Source: CAVDRM01 sp963611355 (lineage in GTDB: Bacteria; Bacillota; Clostridia; Christensenellales; Aristaeellaceae). From it: DNA of 64,000 nt. The notes beneath the pieces are model-generated. The model saw nothing but the letters and a program-made list of their open reading frames with translations. It was not told the origin of the DNA and searched no databases. Every line of letters starts with the position of its first letter. Within the stretch, counting starts at the first letter, position 1. The DNA lies in assembly GCA_963611355.1 (NCBI GenBank), contig CAVDRM010000010.1, forward strand, positions 1-64,000. The letters run 5' to 3'. Positions 42,027 to 50,450 of this stretch are shown in pieces. The translations under genes were made by a program, and so were the position numbers.

Positions 42027-43019
42027 TCAGCAGCTGATTTCCCCGCACAGGTTTTGACGCAGCAGCGGCAAACGATTCGGCGCATCGCCCAGCACCCACA
42101 TCAGCTTGGCAACGGCGGCCTCCGTGGTCATGTCTCCGCCGCTGAAAACATGCGAGGACAAAATATCGTGACCGACCTCGTAAATCGTAAAATCGGCGCG
42201 TTCATACAGGCATTGCGTGACCACCAACGTCACAATATCCCGCTCCCTGAGCTGTGCCAGCTTATGAACAAGGTTTCGACGGATATAATGAAGCCCGCCC
42301 ATGCCGAAGGCCTCCAGCACAATACCGCGATAGCCCTTGCTCATCACATAGTCAAACACATCCGGCGATGTGCCGGGCATGAGCTTGAGCAGGAAGATGT
42401 TCGGCTCAAGCCGCTCCTCCAAAGCAAACGGCGCATCGGTTTTGAAGGCGTCAAGCAGCGCATGATTGATGTGCAGGCCGTCCGCCGCGATTTCACCCGC
42501 AAGCGGGGCGTTGACGCTGTCGAAGGCGTCAAACGATGTGGTGCGCATCTTCACGGCGCGAGCGCCTAAAATAATTTTATGATGAAATAAAATGTATACG
42601 CCGCCGGGCAGCTCATTGAGCGCCGCGGCAGACTCGCATAAATTCAGCGGCGCATCGGACAGGGGCGCTTTCATCGGAAGCTGAGAGCCCGTCAGAATGA
42701 CGGGTTTTTTGAGATGCCGCAGCATAAACGACAGCGCGGCGGCCGTGTAAGCCAAGGTGTCCGTGCCGTGCGTAATCAGTACGCCATCCGCATTTTCCAA
42801 GGCCTGCGCCGTTTCCTGCGCCAGCAAGCGCCATTCTTCCGGCTGAATGTTGCTTGAGTCCAGCGAAAAAACATCGTGCGTTTCAAACTCGGCATTTTCC
42901 GACAGACGCGGCACGGTGTCGAGCATCTGCGCGGCGTGCATGGCCGGACAAAGCCCGCGCTCCATCGGAACGGATGCAATCGTTCCGCCTGTCGCCAATA
43001 AAACATAATGCTTTTTCAA
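42027..43019 (-). CDS. ansA: L-asparaginase (type I-like)
   Basis: Hydrolyses L-asparagine to aspartate and ammonia. The 330-residue product lacks a signal peptide, so it is cytoplasmic, like type I enzymes. The first catalytic Thr lies in LLATGGTIAS and the second in ITHGTDTLAYTA; the Lys of the triad lies after VILTGSQLPM. The C-terminal allosteric-type domain ends in NLCGEISC. The gene stands alone and converges with the anti-sigma gene. Confidence 0.92.
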   Translation of the reverse strand: MKKHYVLLATGGTIASVPMERGLCPAMHAAQMLDTVPRLSENAEFETHDVFSLDSSNIQPEEWRLLAQETAQALENADGVLITHGTDTLAYTAAALSFMLRHLKKPVILTGSQLPMKAPLSDAPLNLCESAAALNELPGGVYILFHHKIILGARAVKMRTTSFDAFDSVNAPLAGEIAADGLHINHALLDAFKTDAPFALEERLEPNIFLLKLMPGTSPDVFDYVMSKGYRGIVLEAFGMGGLHYIRRNLVHKLAQLRERDIVTLVVTQCLYERADFTIYEVGHDILSSHVFSGGDMTTEAAVAKLMWVLGDAPNRLPLLRQNLCGEISC

Positions 43020-43149
43020 TCTCCCGCCTCCTCCTGCTCATTATAGCACGGCGGAAGGCCTGCGGCAACAAAAAGACAAAAACCGCATCACAGCAGCATG
43101 TGTGTGCTGAAATGATATGACCCGGCAAAAAATGAAAGCTCGTCAGAGA

Positions 43150-43160
43150 TATGCTATAAT
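43150..43160 (+). promoter_or_regulatory. Extended -10 promoter of the accessory island
   Basis: TATGCTATAAT gives an extended TGN-TATAAT element with no good -35, 45 bases before the first island gene. Confidence 0.4.
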
Positions 43161-43204
43161 GGCGTTATCACAACACGCAAGACCGCATCGGAAGAAAAAA
43201 GAAC

Positions 43205-43448
43205 ATGACAAAGAAGTACAACGTATGCTATAATCACGGCAGAAGCTATTGCGGAATTTCGGACAAAGACAAGGGGGGTATGGATTGACGCGGACGATGC
43301 GACGGACGATGCGATGCTGTCCGTCGCCCTGTATCTCCATGGACGAATCGACAAGACAGAAACGCTGACGAAGACCTTCCTGTTCAACAACGGCGACCTT
43401 TGCCGCATGGTGTTCGAGTATGAGGAGGGCGGAACGAAGGAGGACTGA
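43205..43448 (+). pseudogene. Small protein gene broken in a G6 run
   Basis: An ATG at 43205 opens 27 codons (MTKKYNVCYNHGRSYCGISD..) that stop at 43288. Skipping one G of the six at 43273-43278 joins this to a second frame, DKGVWIDADDATDDAM and onward, ending EYEEGGTKED at 43448. The joined product of about 80 residues reads as one protein. It ends two bases before the next gene, whose ribosome site lies inside its last codons. I infer a single-base insertion (mutation, phase variation or sequencing error). Family not recognised. Confidence 0.6.
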
Positions 43449-43450
43449 AA

Positions 43451-43798
43451 ATGGCTGCGGGAACAAAAAGCGGTTTGCCGTATCTGCAACATCCAAAATA
43501 TAACCCCAACGAATATTTCTGCCCGTGCTGTCAGGAAAGCGTGATGTATGTAAGCCGAGCGAAGGCAAAGGAAGCGCGGTGCGAATACTGCGGAACACCT
43601 ATTCGGGACAACCATATCAAGCGCATCGGGAAGACCATCAAACCGAGCTTCGTAAGAGTCCCGGAGAGCAATTGGTGGAACGCCATCATGGTTTGGCGTG
43701 GCTATAAGCTGCCGAAGATGCGCCTGAAAATGCAGTTCGGAATCGACGTAACCGAAGCGGAGAAAAAGGAGTACGCAAAAACACATGAAATTAAATGA
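43451..43798 (+). CDS. Zinc-ribbon small protein, phage-like
   Basis: Protein of 115 residues with one Cys4 ribbon: CPCC (about 24-27) and CEYC (about 44-47). The C-terminal part is basic and aromatic (PESNWWNAIMVWRGYKLPKMR). GAAGGAGG lies eight bases before the ATG. The gene is tightly packed between two broken small genes. Such proteins are common in prophage and accessory regions; function unknown. Confidence 0.65.
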   Translation: MAAGTKSGLPYLQHPKYNPNEYFCPCCQESVMYVSRAKAKEARCEYCGTPIRDNHIKRIGKTIKPSFVRVPESNWWNAIMVWRGYKLPKMRLKMQFGIDVTEAEKKEYAKTHEIK

Positions 43799-43974
43799 AT
43801 TATTGCGGAAGTGCTATAACATCCAAAAGGTCAGCATCAGCGGATGCGGAAGGACGTGGACGGGCAACGTCGGGAGCGCTCTTGCTTCTCCGACTGTTCC
43901 CAATGAAAATTATTCTTTCCGGCGCCGATAAACTGGAAGAGGACGGATGCGATGTGGACAAAGACGACGAGTGA
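43785..43974 (+). pseudogene. Small protein gene broken by a second single-base insertion
   Basis: ATG 43785 opens MKLNELLRKCYNIQKVSISG, then CGRTWTGNVG, and runs in its own frame to a stop at 43931 with an unnatural tail. If one G is skipped in the GGG at 43872-43874 the frame becomes GALLLLRLFPMKIILSGADK, then LEEDGCDVDKDDE, with a stop at 43974. The result is a plausible ~62-residue protein with hydrophobic core and acidic tail. The corrected gene would overlap both neighbours (14 and 23 bases), as expected for coupled phage-type genes. Confidence 0.55.
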
Positions 43975-44158
43975 GCTTCCGGAGCTGGGAAAGCGCGTGC
44001 TGGTGTTTTCGGAGAGCAAGGGCACGTTGCTTCCCATCGACATACAGAACATCTGTGTCTGGCGCTGGTGCGGCGATGATGTCGGCTGGATAATGGAAGG
44101 CGGCACGGAATGCAGCGCGACGGTGACACACTGGATGCCGCTGCCGGACAAGCCGTAA
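43952..44158 (+). CDS. DUF551-type small protein
   Basis: Protein of 68 residues. It opens with a Leu-Pro segment (SELPELGKRVLVFSESKG) and ends VTHWMPLPDKP, the ending I know from DUF551 proteins encoded by many prophages. The central tryptophans (VWRWCGDDVGW) also fit. GGAAGAGGACGG lies upstream of the ATG. Function of the family is unknown. Its presence supports a phage or mobile origin for the island. Confidence 0.75.
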   Translation: MWTKTTSELPELGKRVLVFSESKGTLLPIDIQNICVWRWCGDDVGWIMEGGTECSATVTHWMPLPDKP

Positions 44159-44235
44159 GGACAGCATCACGCAGAAGCAGAGTCAGGCAGAATAAGAAAG
44201 CCGATGCGCCAAGGGCGCGGAAAGGACGGAAGTTT

Positions 44236-44595
44236 ATGTATACGCTGGCATTGCTCTTCGCGTGTTTCTTCTTATATGTGATTGCTGCGACGGAAACCGC
44301 TGCCTTTGTAAGCGGAATCGCTGCCATAGCGGTTCTTGTGCTGCTGCTTTGGCGGTGGAACAGAAAGTGGACGCGCTACCGCGCCTTGGAAAACGCAATG
44401 ACGAATGTCTATAAAATCAAGCATATGTACAGCGTCAAGGCGAAGAAGCGCTGCGCGGATTTGGCAAGAGACTATTTTGTCCTTGCCATCGAGAACGGCT
44501 ACAAGCCGGAAAAGGATGACCGCTGGATAGAGGTGCAGCGGTATTTGACGGAAATAGAAGGGATGGATGAAGCATCGGAATTTGACAAATGCTAA
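44236..44595 (+). CDS. Small membrane protein, unknown
   Basis: Protein of 119 residues. Two hydrophobic stretches at about 3-18 and 22-40 (ALLFACFFLYVIAATETAA; IAAIAVLVLLLWRW) form a hairpin or one long anchor. A basic juxtamembrane region and a mostly helical cytoplasmic tail follow. I place the start at ATG 44236 (AGGACGG upstream); the open frame upstream overlaps DUF551. Not recognised. Confidence 0.5.
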   Translation: MYTLALLFACFFLYVIAATETAAFVSGIAAIAVLVLLLWRWNRKWTRYRALENAMTNVYKIKHMYSVKAKKRCADLARDYFVLAIENGYKPEKDDRWIEVQRYLTEIEGMDEASEFDKC

Positions 44596-44608
44596 AGAGG
44601 AATGCTTG

Positions 44609-44791
44609 ATGTGCTATGCTATGGTCGGCAGGGCTGGTGTGTGGTGCGAACTGTGCTTGGCTGCCATGCCGAGAGTGAACGGGGAACATAATGTATGCAG
44701 ATGCGGAAGATACTTTTACAATATGCGAAAGCTGCAAAATAATGACCGATTGATCCATCAATCCGTTTTTGACAACACAAGCATCCTGTGA
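44609..44791 (+). CDS. Small cysteine-rich protein, unknown
   Basis: Sixty residues beginning MCYAMVGRAGVWCELC, with CRCG later, giving four to five Cys that could bind zinc. AGAGGA lies upstream of the ATG. Its 3' end overlaps the obg promoter, which is a reason for caution. Confidence 0.35.
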   Translation: MCYAMVGRAGVWCELCLAAMPRVNGEHNVCRCGRYFYNMRKLQNNDRLIHQSVFDNTSIL

Positions 44792-44797
44792 TATACT
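44769..44797 (+). promoter_or_regulatory. Promoter of obg-yhbY
   Basis: TTGACA at 44769-44774, 17-base spacer, TATACT at 44792-44797. Confidence 0.8.
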
Positions 44798-44842
44798 AAA
44801 CTGTCTTTTTGTGCGCCGCACGAAGGGACGGGAGGAAGAAAA

Positions 44843-46108
44843 ATGGCGCAATTTGTTGACCACGCGCCGCTCAGCCTTAAGGCCGGAAACGGCGGGAACG
44901 GCTGCGTCGCGTTTCACAGGGAAAAGTTTATTCAAAACGGCGGGCCGGACGGCGGGGACGGCGGCAAGGGCGGAGACGTCATCCTGCTGGCCGACCCGAA
45001 CATGCACACGCTGCTGGATTTCCGTTTTCGCTCCAAGTATGAGGCGGAAAACGGCGCGGACGGCAGCGGCAACCGCTGCTTGGGTAAGTCCGGCGCGGAT
45101 CTTATCGTGAAGGTGCCGGTCGGCACGGTGGTGCGCGATAAGGAGACCGGCGCGGTAGTTGCCGATATGTACGAAGCGGGGCGGCAAAAGGTACTGCTTA
45201 AGGGCGGACGCGGCGGCTGGGGAAATATGCACTTTGCAACGCCCACCCGTCAGGCACCTAACTTTGCCAAGCCCGGCATGAAGACCGAAAAGCGGGAGTT
45301 CATGCTGGAGCTTAAATCCATTGCGGATGTCGGCTTGGTCGGCTATCCGAATGTCGGCAAAAGCACCATCCTGTCAGTCGTCACGGCAGCGCGGCCGAGA
45401 ATCGCTAATTACCATTTTACGACACTGACGCCTAATCTCGGCATGGTGCGCCATCACGGGCAGGACTTTGTTATGGCGGATATTCCGGGGCTTGTGGAGG
45501 GGGCCAGCGAGGGAGCAGGGCTTGGCTTTGACTTCCTTCGCCACGTCGAGCGTACACGGCTCCTGCTGCATGTTGTGGATATTTCCGGCAGCGAGGGACG
45601 CGACCCCGTCGATGATTATGACCAAATCAACCGCGAGCTGGATGCCTACGGCGATCTTCAATATCGGCCGCAAATCGTTGCCGCCAACAAAATGGACATT
45701 CCGGGCGCGGAAGAAAATTTAGAACGGCTCAAGCGGCATATCGGGAAGGACATTCCCGTGTTCGCCGTCAGCGCGGCCACGCATCAGGGCTTTGAAGCGC
45801 TGATGAACTGTGTGGCCTCCACCTTGGCAGATTTGCCGGAGGCTGCGCCGTTCAATGAGGCGGAGCTGACGGATGAGCCGCTGCCCACGTCCGGTTTCAC
45901 CGTTGAGAAGGATGCAGGCGTGTTTGTCGTAACGGGCCCTGCGGTGACGCAGCTCATCGAGAGCGTCAACTTTGAAGACGAAGAATCCATGAACTGGTTT
46001 CACCGCACCATGCGGCGCGCCGGCATCATCGACGCCCTGCGTCAGGCGGGCGCTGCCGAGGGCAGTACGGTCCGCATGAATGATATGGAGTTTGACTTTG
46101 TGGAATAA
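44843..46108 (+). CDS. obg: Obg-family GTPase
   Basis: Essential GTPase for late 50S ribosome assembly and growth control, 421 residues. The glycine-rich Obg fold (1-158) includes AGNGGNGC and GGPDGGDGGKGGDV. The G domain has G1 GYPNVGKST, G3 DIPGLVEGA and G4 NKMD. A C-terminal OCT domain of about 75 residues is present, as in many Bacillota. GGGAGGAAG precedes the ATG. Confidence 0.97.
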   Translation: MAQFVDHAPLSLKAGNGGNGCVAFHREKFIQNGGPDGGDGGKGGDVILLADPNMHTLLDFRFRSKYEAENGADGSGNRCLGKSGADLIVKVPVGTVVRDKETGAVVADMYEAGRQKVLLKGGRGGWGNMHFATPTRQAPNFAKPGMKTEKREFMLELKSIADVGLVGYPNVGKSTILSVVTAARPRIANYHFTTLTPNLGMVRHHGQDFVMADIPGLVEGASEGAGLGFDFLRHVERTRLLLHVVDISGSEGRDPVDDYDQINRELDAYGDLQYRPQIVAANKMDIPGAEENLERLKRHIGKDIPVFAVSAATHQGFEALMNCVASTLADLPEAAPFNEAELTDEPLPTSGFTVEKDAGVFVVTGPAVTQLIESVNFEDEESMNWFHRTMRRAGIIDALRQAGAAEGSTVRMNDMEFDFVE

Positions 46109-46124
46109 GAAGGACGGAAAAAAT

Positions 46125-46412
46125 ATGAACAGCAAGCAGCGCGCATATCTGCGTTCCATGTGCAATACCCTGCCGGCGATTTTGCTGGTCGGCAAGGAGG
46201 GCGTAACGGAAAACACATTAAAGAGCGTCGGCGATGCGCTGGAGGCGCGGGAACTGATTAAGTGCGGCGTTCAGCGCGGCGCGCCGCTGGAGGCGAGGGA
46301 GGCGTGCAGCCTGATTTGCGAGGGGACGGGGGCCGAGCCTGTGCAGTGCATCGGCAATAAGTTCTGCATTTACAGGCCGAAGGAAAAAGAACCGGTCATT
46401 GTTCTGCCATAA
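46125..46412 (+). CDS. yhbY: Ribosome assembly RNA-binding protein YhbY
   Basis: CRS1-YhbY (CRM) domain protein of 95 residues binding pre-50S rRNA. The motif region LPAILLVGKEGVTENTLKSV is the family's GxxG loop. Directly behind obg (16 bases), so two large-subunit assembly factors share one transcript. Start at ATG 46125 with AAGGACGG upstream. Confidence 0.92.
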   Translation: MNSKQRAYLRSMCNTLPAILLVGKEGVTENTLKSVGDALEARELIKCGVQRGAPLEAREACSLICEGTGAEPVQCIGNKFCIYRPKEKEPVIVLP

Positions 46413-46446
46413 CGGGACGGTTACATGGGCAGTTCCGCATATCATG

Positions 46447-46492
46447 ATGGCCAAGAGGCAGGGAATACCTGCATTTTAACGTCTCTGGCCAT
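46447..46492 (+). terminator. Hairpin after yhbY
   Basis: ATGGCC-AGAG pairs with CTCT-GGCCAT, with an inner stem GCAGG/CCTGC. No long T-run, so a moderate call. Confidence 0.5.
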
Positions 46493-46510
46493 TTCTATGT
46501 AACTTTGCAT

Positions 46511-46557
46511 CCACAATATATTGTGGATGCTTTTAAAATTTCATCAATATTTTGTGT
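46511..46557 (+). promoter_or_regulatory. Tandem NrdR boxes upstream of nrdD
   Basis: Box 1 CCACAATATATTGTGG (46511-46526) is a perfect palindrome. Box 2 CATCAATATTTTGTGT (46542-46557) lies exactly 31 bases further in the same phase. This is the known architecture for NrdR, the (d)ATP-sensing repressor of ribonucleotide reductase genes, with boxes three helical turns apart beside the promoter. nrdR is not in the window. Confidence 0.85.
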
Positions 46558-46564
46558 TTTGGTC

Positions 46565-46593
46565 TTGACAAGGGAGATGTGCCCCGCTATAAT
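46565..46593 (+). promoter_or_regulatory. Promoter of nrdD
   Basis: Perfect consensus TTGACA (46565-46570), 17-base spacer, TATAAT (46588-46593). So strong a promoter fits control by repression through the adjacent NrdR boxes. Confidence 0.92.
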
Positions 46594-46642
46594 GGAGTCG
46601 GGTCAAAAGCCAAACCAAGCTGACTGCGGGGGGATTTAATAG

Positions 46643-48964
46643 ATGATACAGTCCATTAAAAAGCGGGACGGTCGTGTTGTACCGTTCGATGCAGAGAAGA
46701 TTACCGACGCGATTTTTAAGGCGTTTACGGCCAGCGGCAGTGCCAAGGGCAAGGAGACGGCGGAAGAGATTGCCGCGCAGGTCGTCAACGAAATCGAGAA
46801 CAATGAGTCCATCGGCACAACGCCCTCCGTCGAAGAGGTGCAGGACACGGTCGAAAAGGTGCTGATAGAGAAGGGCTTTGTGCGCACAGCCAAGGCCTAT
46901 ATCCTCTATCGTGCCGAGCGCAGCCGTGTGCGCGAGATGAACACAAGGCTGATGAAGGTGTTTGAGGACATCACCTTTAAGCCTGCGTCCGAGTCCGATA
47001 TCAAGCGCGAGAACGCCAACATCAACGGCGACAGCGCGATGGGCGCGATGCTCAAATTCGGCTCGGAGGGCGCAAAGCAGTTTTATGATATGTATGTCCT
47101 GAAGCCGGAGCATGCGCGGGCGCACCGCGAGGGCGATATCCATATCCATGATTTGGATTTCTATACCCTGACCACCACCTGCTGTCAGATCGACCTGCTG
47201 GAGCTGTTTAAGAACGGCTTCTCTACCGGTCACGGCGTTCTGCGCGAGCCGAACGATATTGCCAGCTATTCCGCCCTGTGCTGCATTGCGATTCAGGCCA
47301 ACCAGAACGACCAGCACGGCGGCCAAAGCATCGTGAACTTTGACTACGGCATGGCGCCCGGCGTGAAAAAGACTTATTTTAAGCGCTTCCGCGACAATCT
47401 GTCCCGTTCGCTGGAACTGAAGGCGAATGTCGAGGACAGTGACTGCGTGGCACGGGAACTGCTGGATAAGGTGTTTGAAAAAATTCAAAAGAAGTCCGAA
47501 ATGACCCGCGATGAGACGTTCGTCAGCGCATTGAAGGCAGAGCTTGCCCCCTATGCGGACGATGCGCTTGCGGATGAGATGATAGACTTCTCCTATAAAT
47601 ACGCCCTCAAGGAAACCACCAAGGCGACCTATCAGGCAATGGAAGCACTGATTCACAACCTGAACACCATGAATTCCCGTGCGGGCGCACAGGTGCCGTT
47701 CTCGTCCATCAACTACGGCACGGATACATCACCTGAAGGTCGTCTGGTCATGCAGCAGCTTTTGTATGCGACGGAGGCGGGGCTGGGACGCGGCGAAACG
47801 CCGATTTTCCCCATCCAGATACTGCGCGTGAAGGAAGGCGTCAATTACAATGAGGGAGACCCCAACTACGACATTTACCGCCTTGCCATCCGCACCAGCG
47901 CCAAGCGCCTGTTCCCGAATTTCTCCTTCCTTGATGCGCCCTTCAATCTGCAATACTATAAGCCCGGCCATCCCGAAACAGAGGTCGGCTACATGGGCTG
48001 CCGCACCCGCGTGATGGGCAATGCTTACGACCGCACCCGCGAGATCGCGCCGCGCCGCGGCAACCTGTCCTTCACCTCCATCAACCTGCCGCGCCTTGCT
48101 ATCAAGGCCAAGGGCAACATTGATGAATTTTTCCAAGATTTGGAAAAGAAAATGGATATGTGCTGTGACCAGCTCTACGAGCGCTATCAAATCGTGGCAC
48201 GGAAAAAGGTCTACAATTTCCCCTTCCTGATGGGGCAGGGCGTGTGGCTCGATTCCGAAAAGCTCGGCTGGAATGACGAGGTCGGCGAGGTGCTGAAGCA
48301 CGGCACGTTGTCCGTCGGCTTTATCGGCCTTGCGGAGGCACTCAAGGCGCTGGTCGGCAAGCACCACGGGGAGTCCGAGTCCAGCCAGAATCTGGGTCTT
48401 GAAATCATTGGCTATATGCGTAAATATCTGGATAAAAAGACCCAAGAAACCGGCATGAACTACACCCTGCTGGCAACGCCGGCCGAGGGGCTTTCCGGCC
48501 GCTTCGTCCGTCTGGACAGAGAGCGCTTCGGCTCGATTCCCGGCGTGACAGACCGAGAATATTACACCAATTCCTTCCACGTTCCGGTCTATTTCCCCAT
48601 CAGCGCATTCGACAAAATCAGCATCGAGGCGCCGTATCACGCGCTGACCAACGCAGGGCACATCACCTATGTCGAAATGGACGGCGACCCGACGCAGAAT
48701 TTGGAGGCGTTTGAAAAAATCGTGCGCCATATGCATGACTGCGGCGTGGGCTACGGCTCCATTAACCATCCCGTTGACCGCGACCCCATTTGCGGATTTA
48801 ACGGAATCATCGGCGATACCTGCCCCCAGTGCGGCCGTGAGGAGGACGGACACCCCTTTGAGCGCATCCGCCGCATCACCGGCTACCTCGTCGGTACGCT
48901 CGACCGCTTCAATGACGCGAAACGCGCCGAGGAGCATGACCGCGTCAAGCATTCGATGGGATGA
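46643..48964 (+). CDS. nrdD: Anaerobic ribonucleoside-triphosphate reductase (class III)
   Basis: Glycyl-radical enzyme reducing NTPs to dNTPs without oxygen, 773 residues. An N-terminal ATP-cone (1-100, KKRDGRVVPFDAEKITDAIF) senses dATP/ATP. The catalytic barrel follows. The C-terminal zinc site is CGFNGIIGDTCPQCG, and the glycyl-radical site is RRITGYLVG with Gly at about 747. Only NrdD is here. The activating enzyme NrdG, often adjacent, is absent and must lie elsewhere. Confidence 0.96.
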   Translation: MIQSIKKRDGRVVPFDAEKITDAIFKAFTASGSAKGKETAEEIAAQVVNEIENNESIGTTPSVEEVQDTVEKVLIEKGFVRTAKAYILYRAERSRVREMNTRLMKVFEDITFKPASESDIKRENANINGDSAMGAMLKFGSEGAKQFYDMYVLKPEHARAHREGDIHIHDLDFYTLTTTCCQIDLLELFKNGFSTGHGVLREPNDIASYSALCCIAIQANQNDQHGGQSIVNFDYGMAPGVKKTYFKRFRDNLSRSLELKANVEDSDCVARELLDKVFEKIQKKSEMTRDETFVSALKAELAPYADDALADEMIDFSYKYALKETTKATYQAMEALIHNLNTMNSRAGAQVPFSSINYGTDTSPEGRLVMQQLLYATEAGLGRGETPIFPIQILRVKEGVNYNEGDPNYDIYRLAIRTSAKRLFPNFSFLDAPFNLQYYKPGHPETEVGYMGCRTRVMGNAYDRTREIAPRRGNLSFTSINLPRLAIKAKGNIDEFFQDLEKKMDMCCDQLYERYQIVARKKVYNFPFLMGQGVWLDSEKLGWNDEVGEVLKHGTLSVGFIGLAEALKALVGKHHGESESSQNLGLEIIGYMRKYLDKKTQETGMNYTLLATPAEGLSGRFVRLDRERFGSIPGVTDREYYTNSFHVPVYFPISAFDKISIEAPYHALTNAGHITYVEMDGDPTQNLEAFEKIVRHMHDCGVGYGSINHPVDRDPICGFNGIIGDTCPQCGREEDGHPFERIRRITGYLVGTLDRFNDAKRAEEHDRVKHSMG

Positions 48965-49017
48965 TGCGCAAACCGTCCATCGCAGTTGGGTACACAAAAG
49001 CTATGGAAAAAAATCGG

Positions 49018-49046
49018 CGCCGGCGGAGAATATCCGCCGGCGTTTT
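49018..49046 (+). terminator. Terminator of nrdD
   Basis: Stem CGCCGGCGGA/TCCGCCGGCG with a five-base loop, then TTTT. Confidence 0.85.
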
Positions 49047-49109
49047 CAGTATAGGATAAAAGCGGGAAAAAAGGAATCGCAAGGTACAACCGTTATCGCC
49101 TCAAGTGCA

Positions 49110-50447
49110 TCAATTGCTGACCGCCTGTTTTGCCGGACTGTCCGTCAGCATTTTGGTGATATATTTGAGCGCGTTGCTCATATATTTTTTCTGCTCGTCA
49201 TTCATTTTTTCGGGGGCTTCCTCGGCGCTGGGCAGAACGCGGAACTGCGTTTTTCCGCTGATTTTCTGTTTCCAGACATAGGTGGGCGTATAGGTGATGC
49301 TGTCCCACTCCACATCTCCGGATTTGGGATAGACAGTCACACTGACGTGCAGCAGCAGCCCCGAAATGGCGGCGCGGGAGGCGCGGGAATCGGTGACCAG
49401 CGAGCCAAGCGAATAGGCGGCCAGCGTTTCCCGCCGCTTGCCGTCCGCGTCGGCGGTCACCAGCAGCTCGACCGGCAGCACCGAGGCTGGATTGGCGCCG
49501 ATAATGAGGTCGGCGCCGGCCGACGAGAGCTTCCGCATGGTCTCCCGCTGGGCCTCGGACACGCTTTCCGTGCTTTCCTTGCCGATGCGGAGCGACACGA
49601 TGACGAACTGTGCGCCGTTTGCCCGCATGGTCTGAATATCCTGAACGGCTGTGTCTACAGAAAACAAGCGCACGAGCAGGCTGTTTTCCGCATAGACGCT
49701 CTTGCCCTTGCTGTTCAGGGAATCCGTGTACGCCAAAATCGCCACCTTCAGACCGTTCACGGTGATGATATCGCTTCCTGCGCCCGTGACATTCACGCCG
49801 TAGGCGGAAAGCCCTGCGCTTTTGAGCGCATCCACCGTGTTCTGCGCCGCCTCCGTGCCGCGGTCCAGCACGCTTTTATGGTTAAGGAGCGCGATACTAA
49901 AGCCAGCCGAGGCCAGCGCGTCCGCCGCCTGCGGCAGGATGAATGTATTGGCGTATTTCTGTGCTGTGCCGCTGAGAAGCCCTTCCAAGGTGGTCAGGCG
50001 AAGGTCACCCGTCACATAGGGCGCAATGGCGGACAGAACGGGGGCATAATCCGCCGTTCCGCCATTGATGACCGTTTCCGTGATGCCGCTTCTGAATTGC
50101 GTTAAGCCCGCAGCCGTCAGCGTGAGCTTCAAGCCCGTCTCCGCCGTTGCCTTTGGCTGCGGCTGCGGCGTATTCGTAGGCGGCGCCGCGGTCGGGAGCG
50201 GGGTCGCCGCCGATATGACCGTCGCCGAGATGCTCCTGACGCCGGCGGTCGGCGAGGCGCTCGGTGCATCGGTCTCCCGCCCCGTCAAATAGGAATCCAC
50301 GGCGCTCACGAAGGCGCGTGCCTCGGCCTGCACGTTCCTGTCCGCATTGCGCATTTTGGACAGCATCAGCAGACAGCCGCCCAGCACAAGGACGGCCGTC
50401 AGCAGCATGAGAACAGAGCCGGCAGACAGAGGCCTTTTTTGCTTCAC
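49110..50447 (-). CDS. CapA-like protein with degenerate metal site
   Basis: Protein of 445 residues with an N-terminal membrane anchor (about 12-30), a Pro/Thr/Ala-rich linker (about 60-105) and an external domain resembling the CapA/PgsA metallophosphatase-like fold. The positions where CapA motifs are expected are altered: TTLEG for the Asn-Leu-Glu motif, LLNHKSVLD for the Asn-Asn-His motif, LRIGKE for His-Trp-Gly, and IIGANPASV for Gly-His-His-Pro-His. Metal binding is therefore doubtful. GTG start, three bases after hom, with GGAGG upstream. Probably a structural or sensing protein at the cell surface; poly-glutamate synthesis is not supported by neighbours. Confidence 0.65.
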   Translation of the reverse strand: MKQKRPLSAGSVLMLLTAVLVLGGCLLMLSKMRNADRNVQAEARAFVSAVDSYLTGRETDAPSASPTAGVRSISATVISAATPLPTAAPPTNTPQPQPKATAETGLKLTLTAAGLTQFRSGITETVINGGTADYAPVLSAIAPYVTGDLRLTTLEGLLSGTAQKYANTFILPQAADALASAGFSIALLNHKSVLDRGTEAAQNTVDALKSAGLSAYGVNVTGAGSDIITVNGLKVAILAYTDSLNSKGKSVYAENSLLVRLFSVDTAVQDIQTMRANGAQFVIVSLRIGKESTESVSEAQRETMRKLSSAGADLIIGANPASVLPVELLVTADADGKRRETLAAYSLGSLVTDSRASRAAISGLLLHVSVTVYPKSGDVEWDSITYTPTYVWKQKISGKTQFRVLPSAEEAPEKMNDEQKKYMSNALKYITKMLTDSPAKQAVSN

Positions 50448-50450
50448 CCC

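Noticed and set aside
43224..43234. Second TATGCTATAAT inside the first island gene
   Set aside because: It repeats the upstream extended -10 exactly, but lies in coding sequence without a -35 and may be chance; noted only.
46506..46537. Palindrome before nrdD read as a terminator of yhbY
   Set aside because: The core matches an NrdR box with a second box 31 bases on, so an operator is the better reading, although a terminator role in addition is not excluded.
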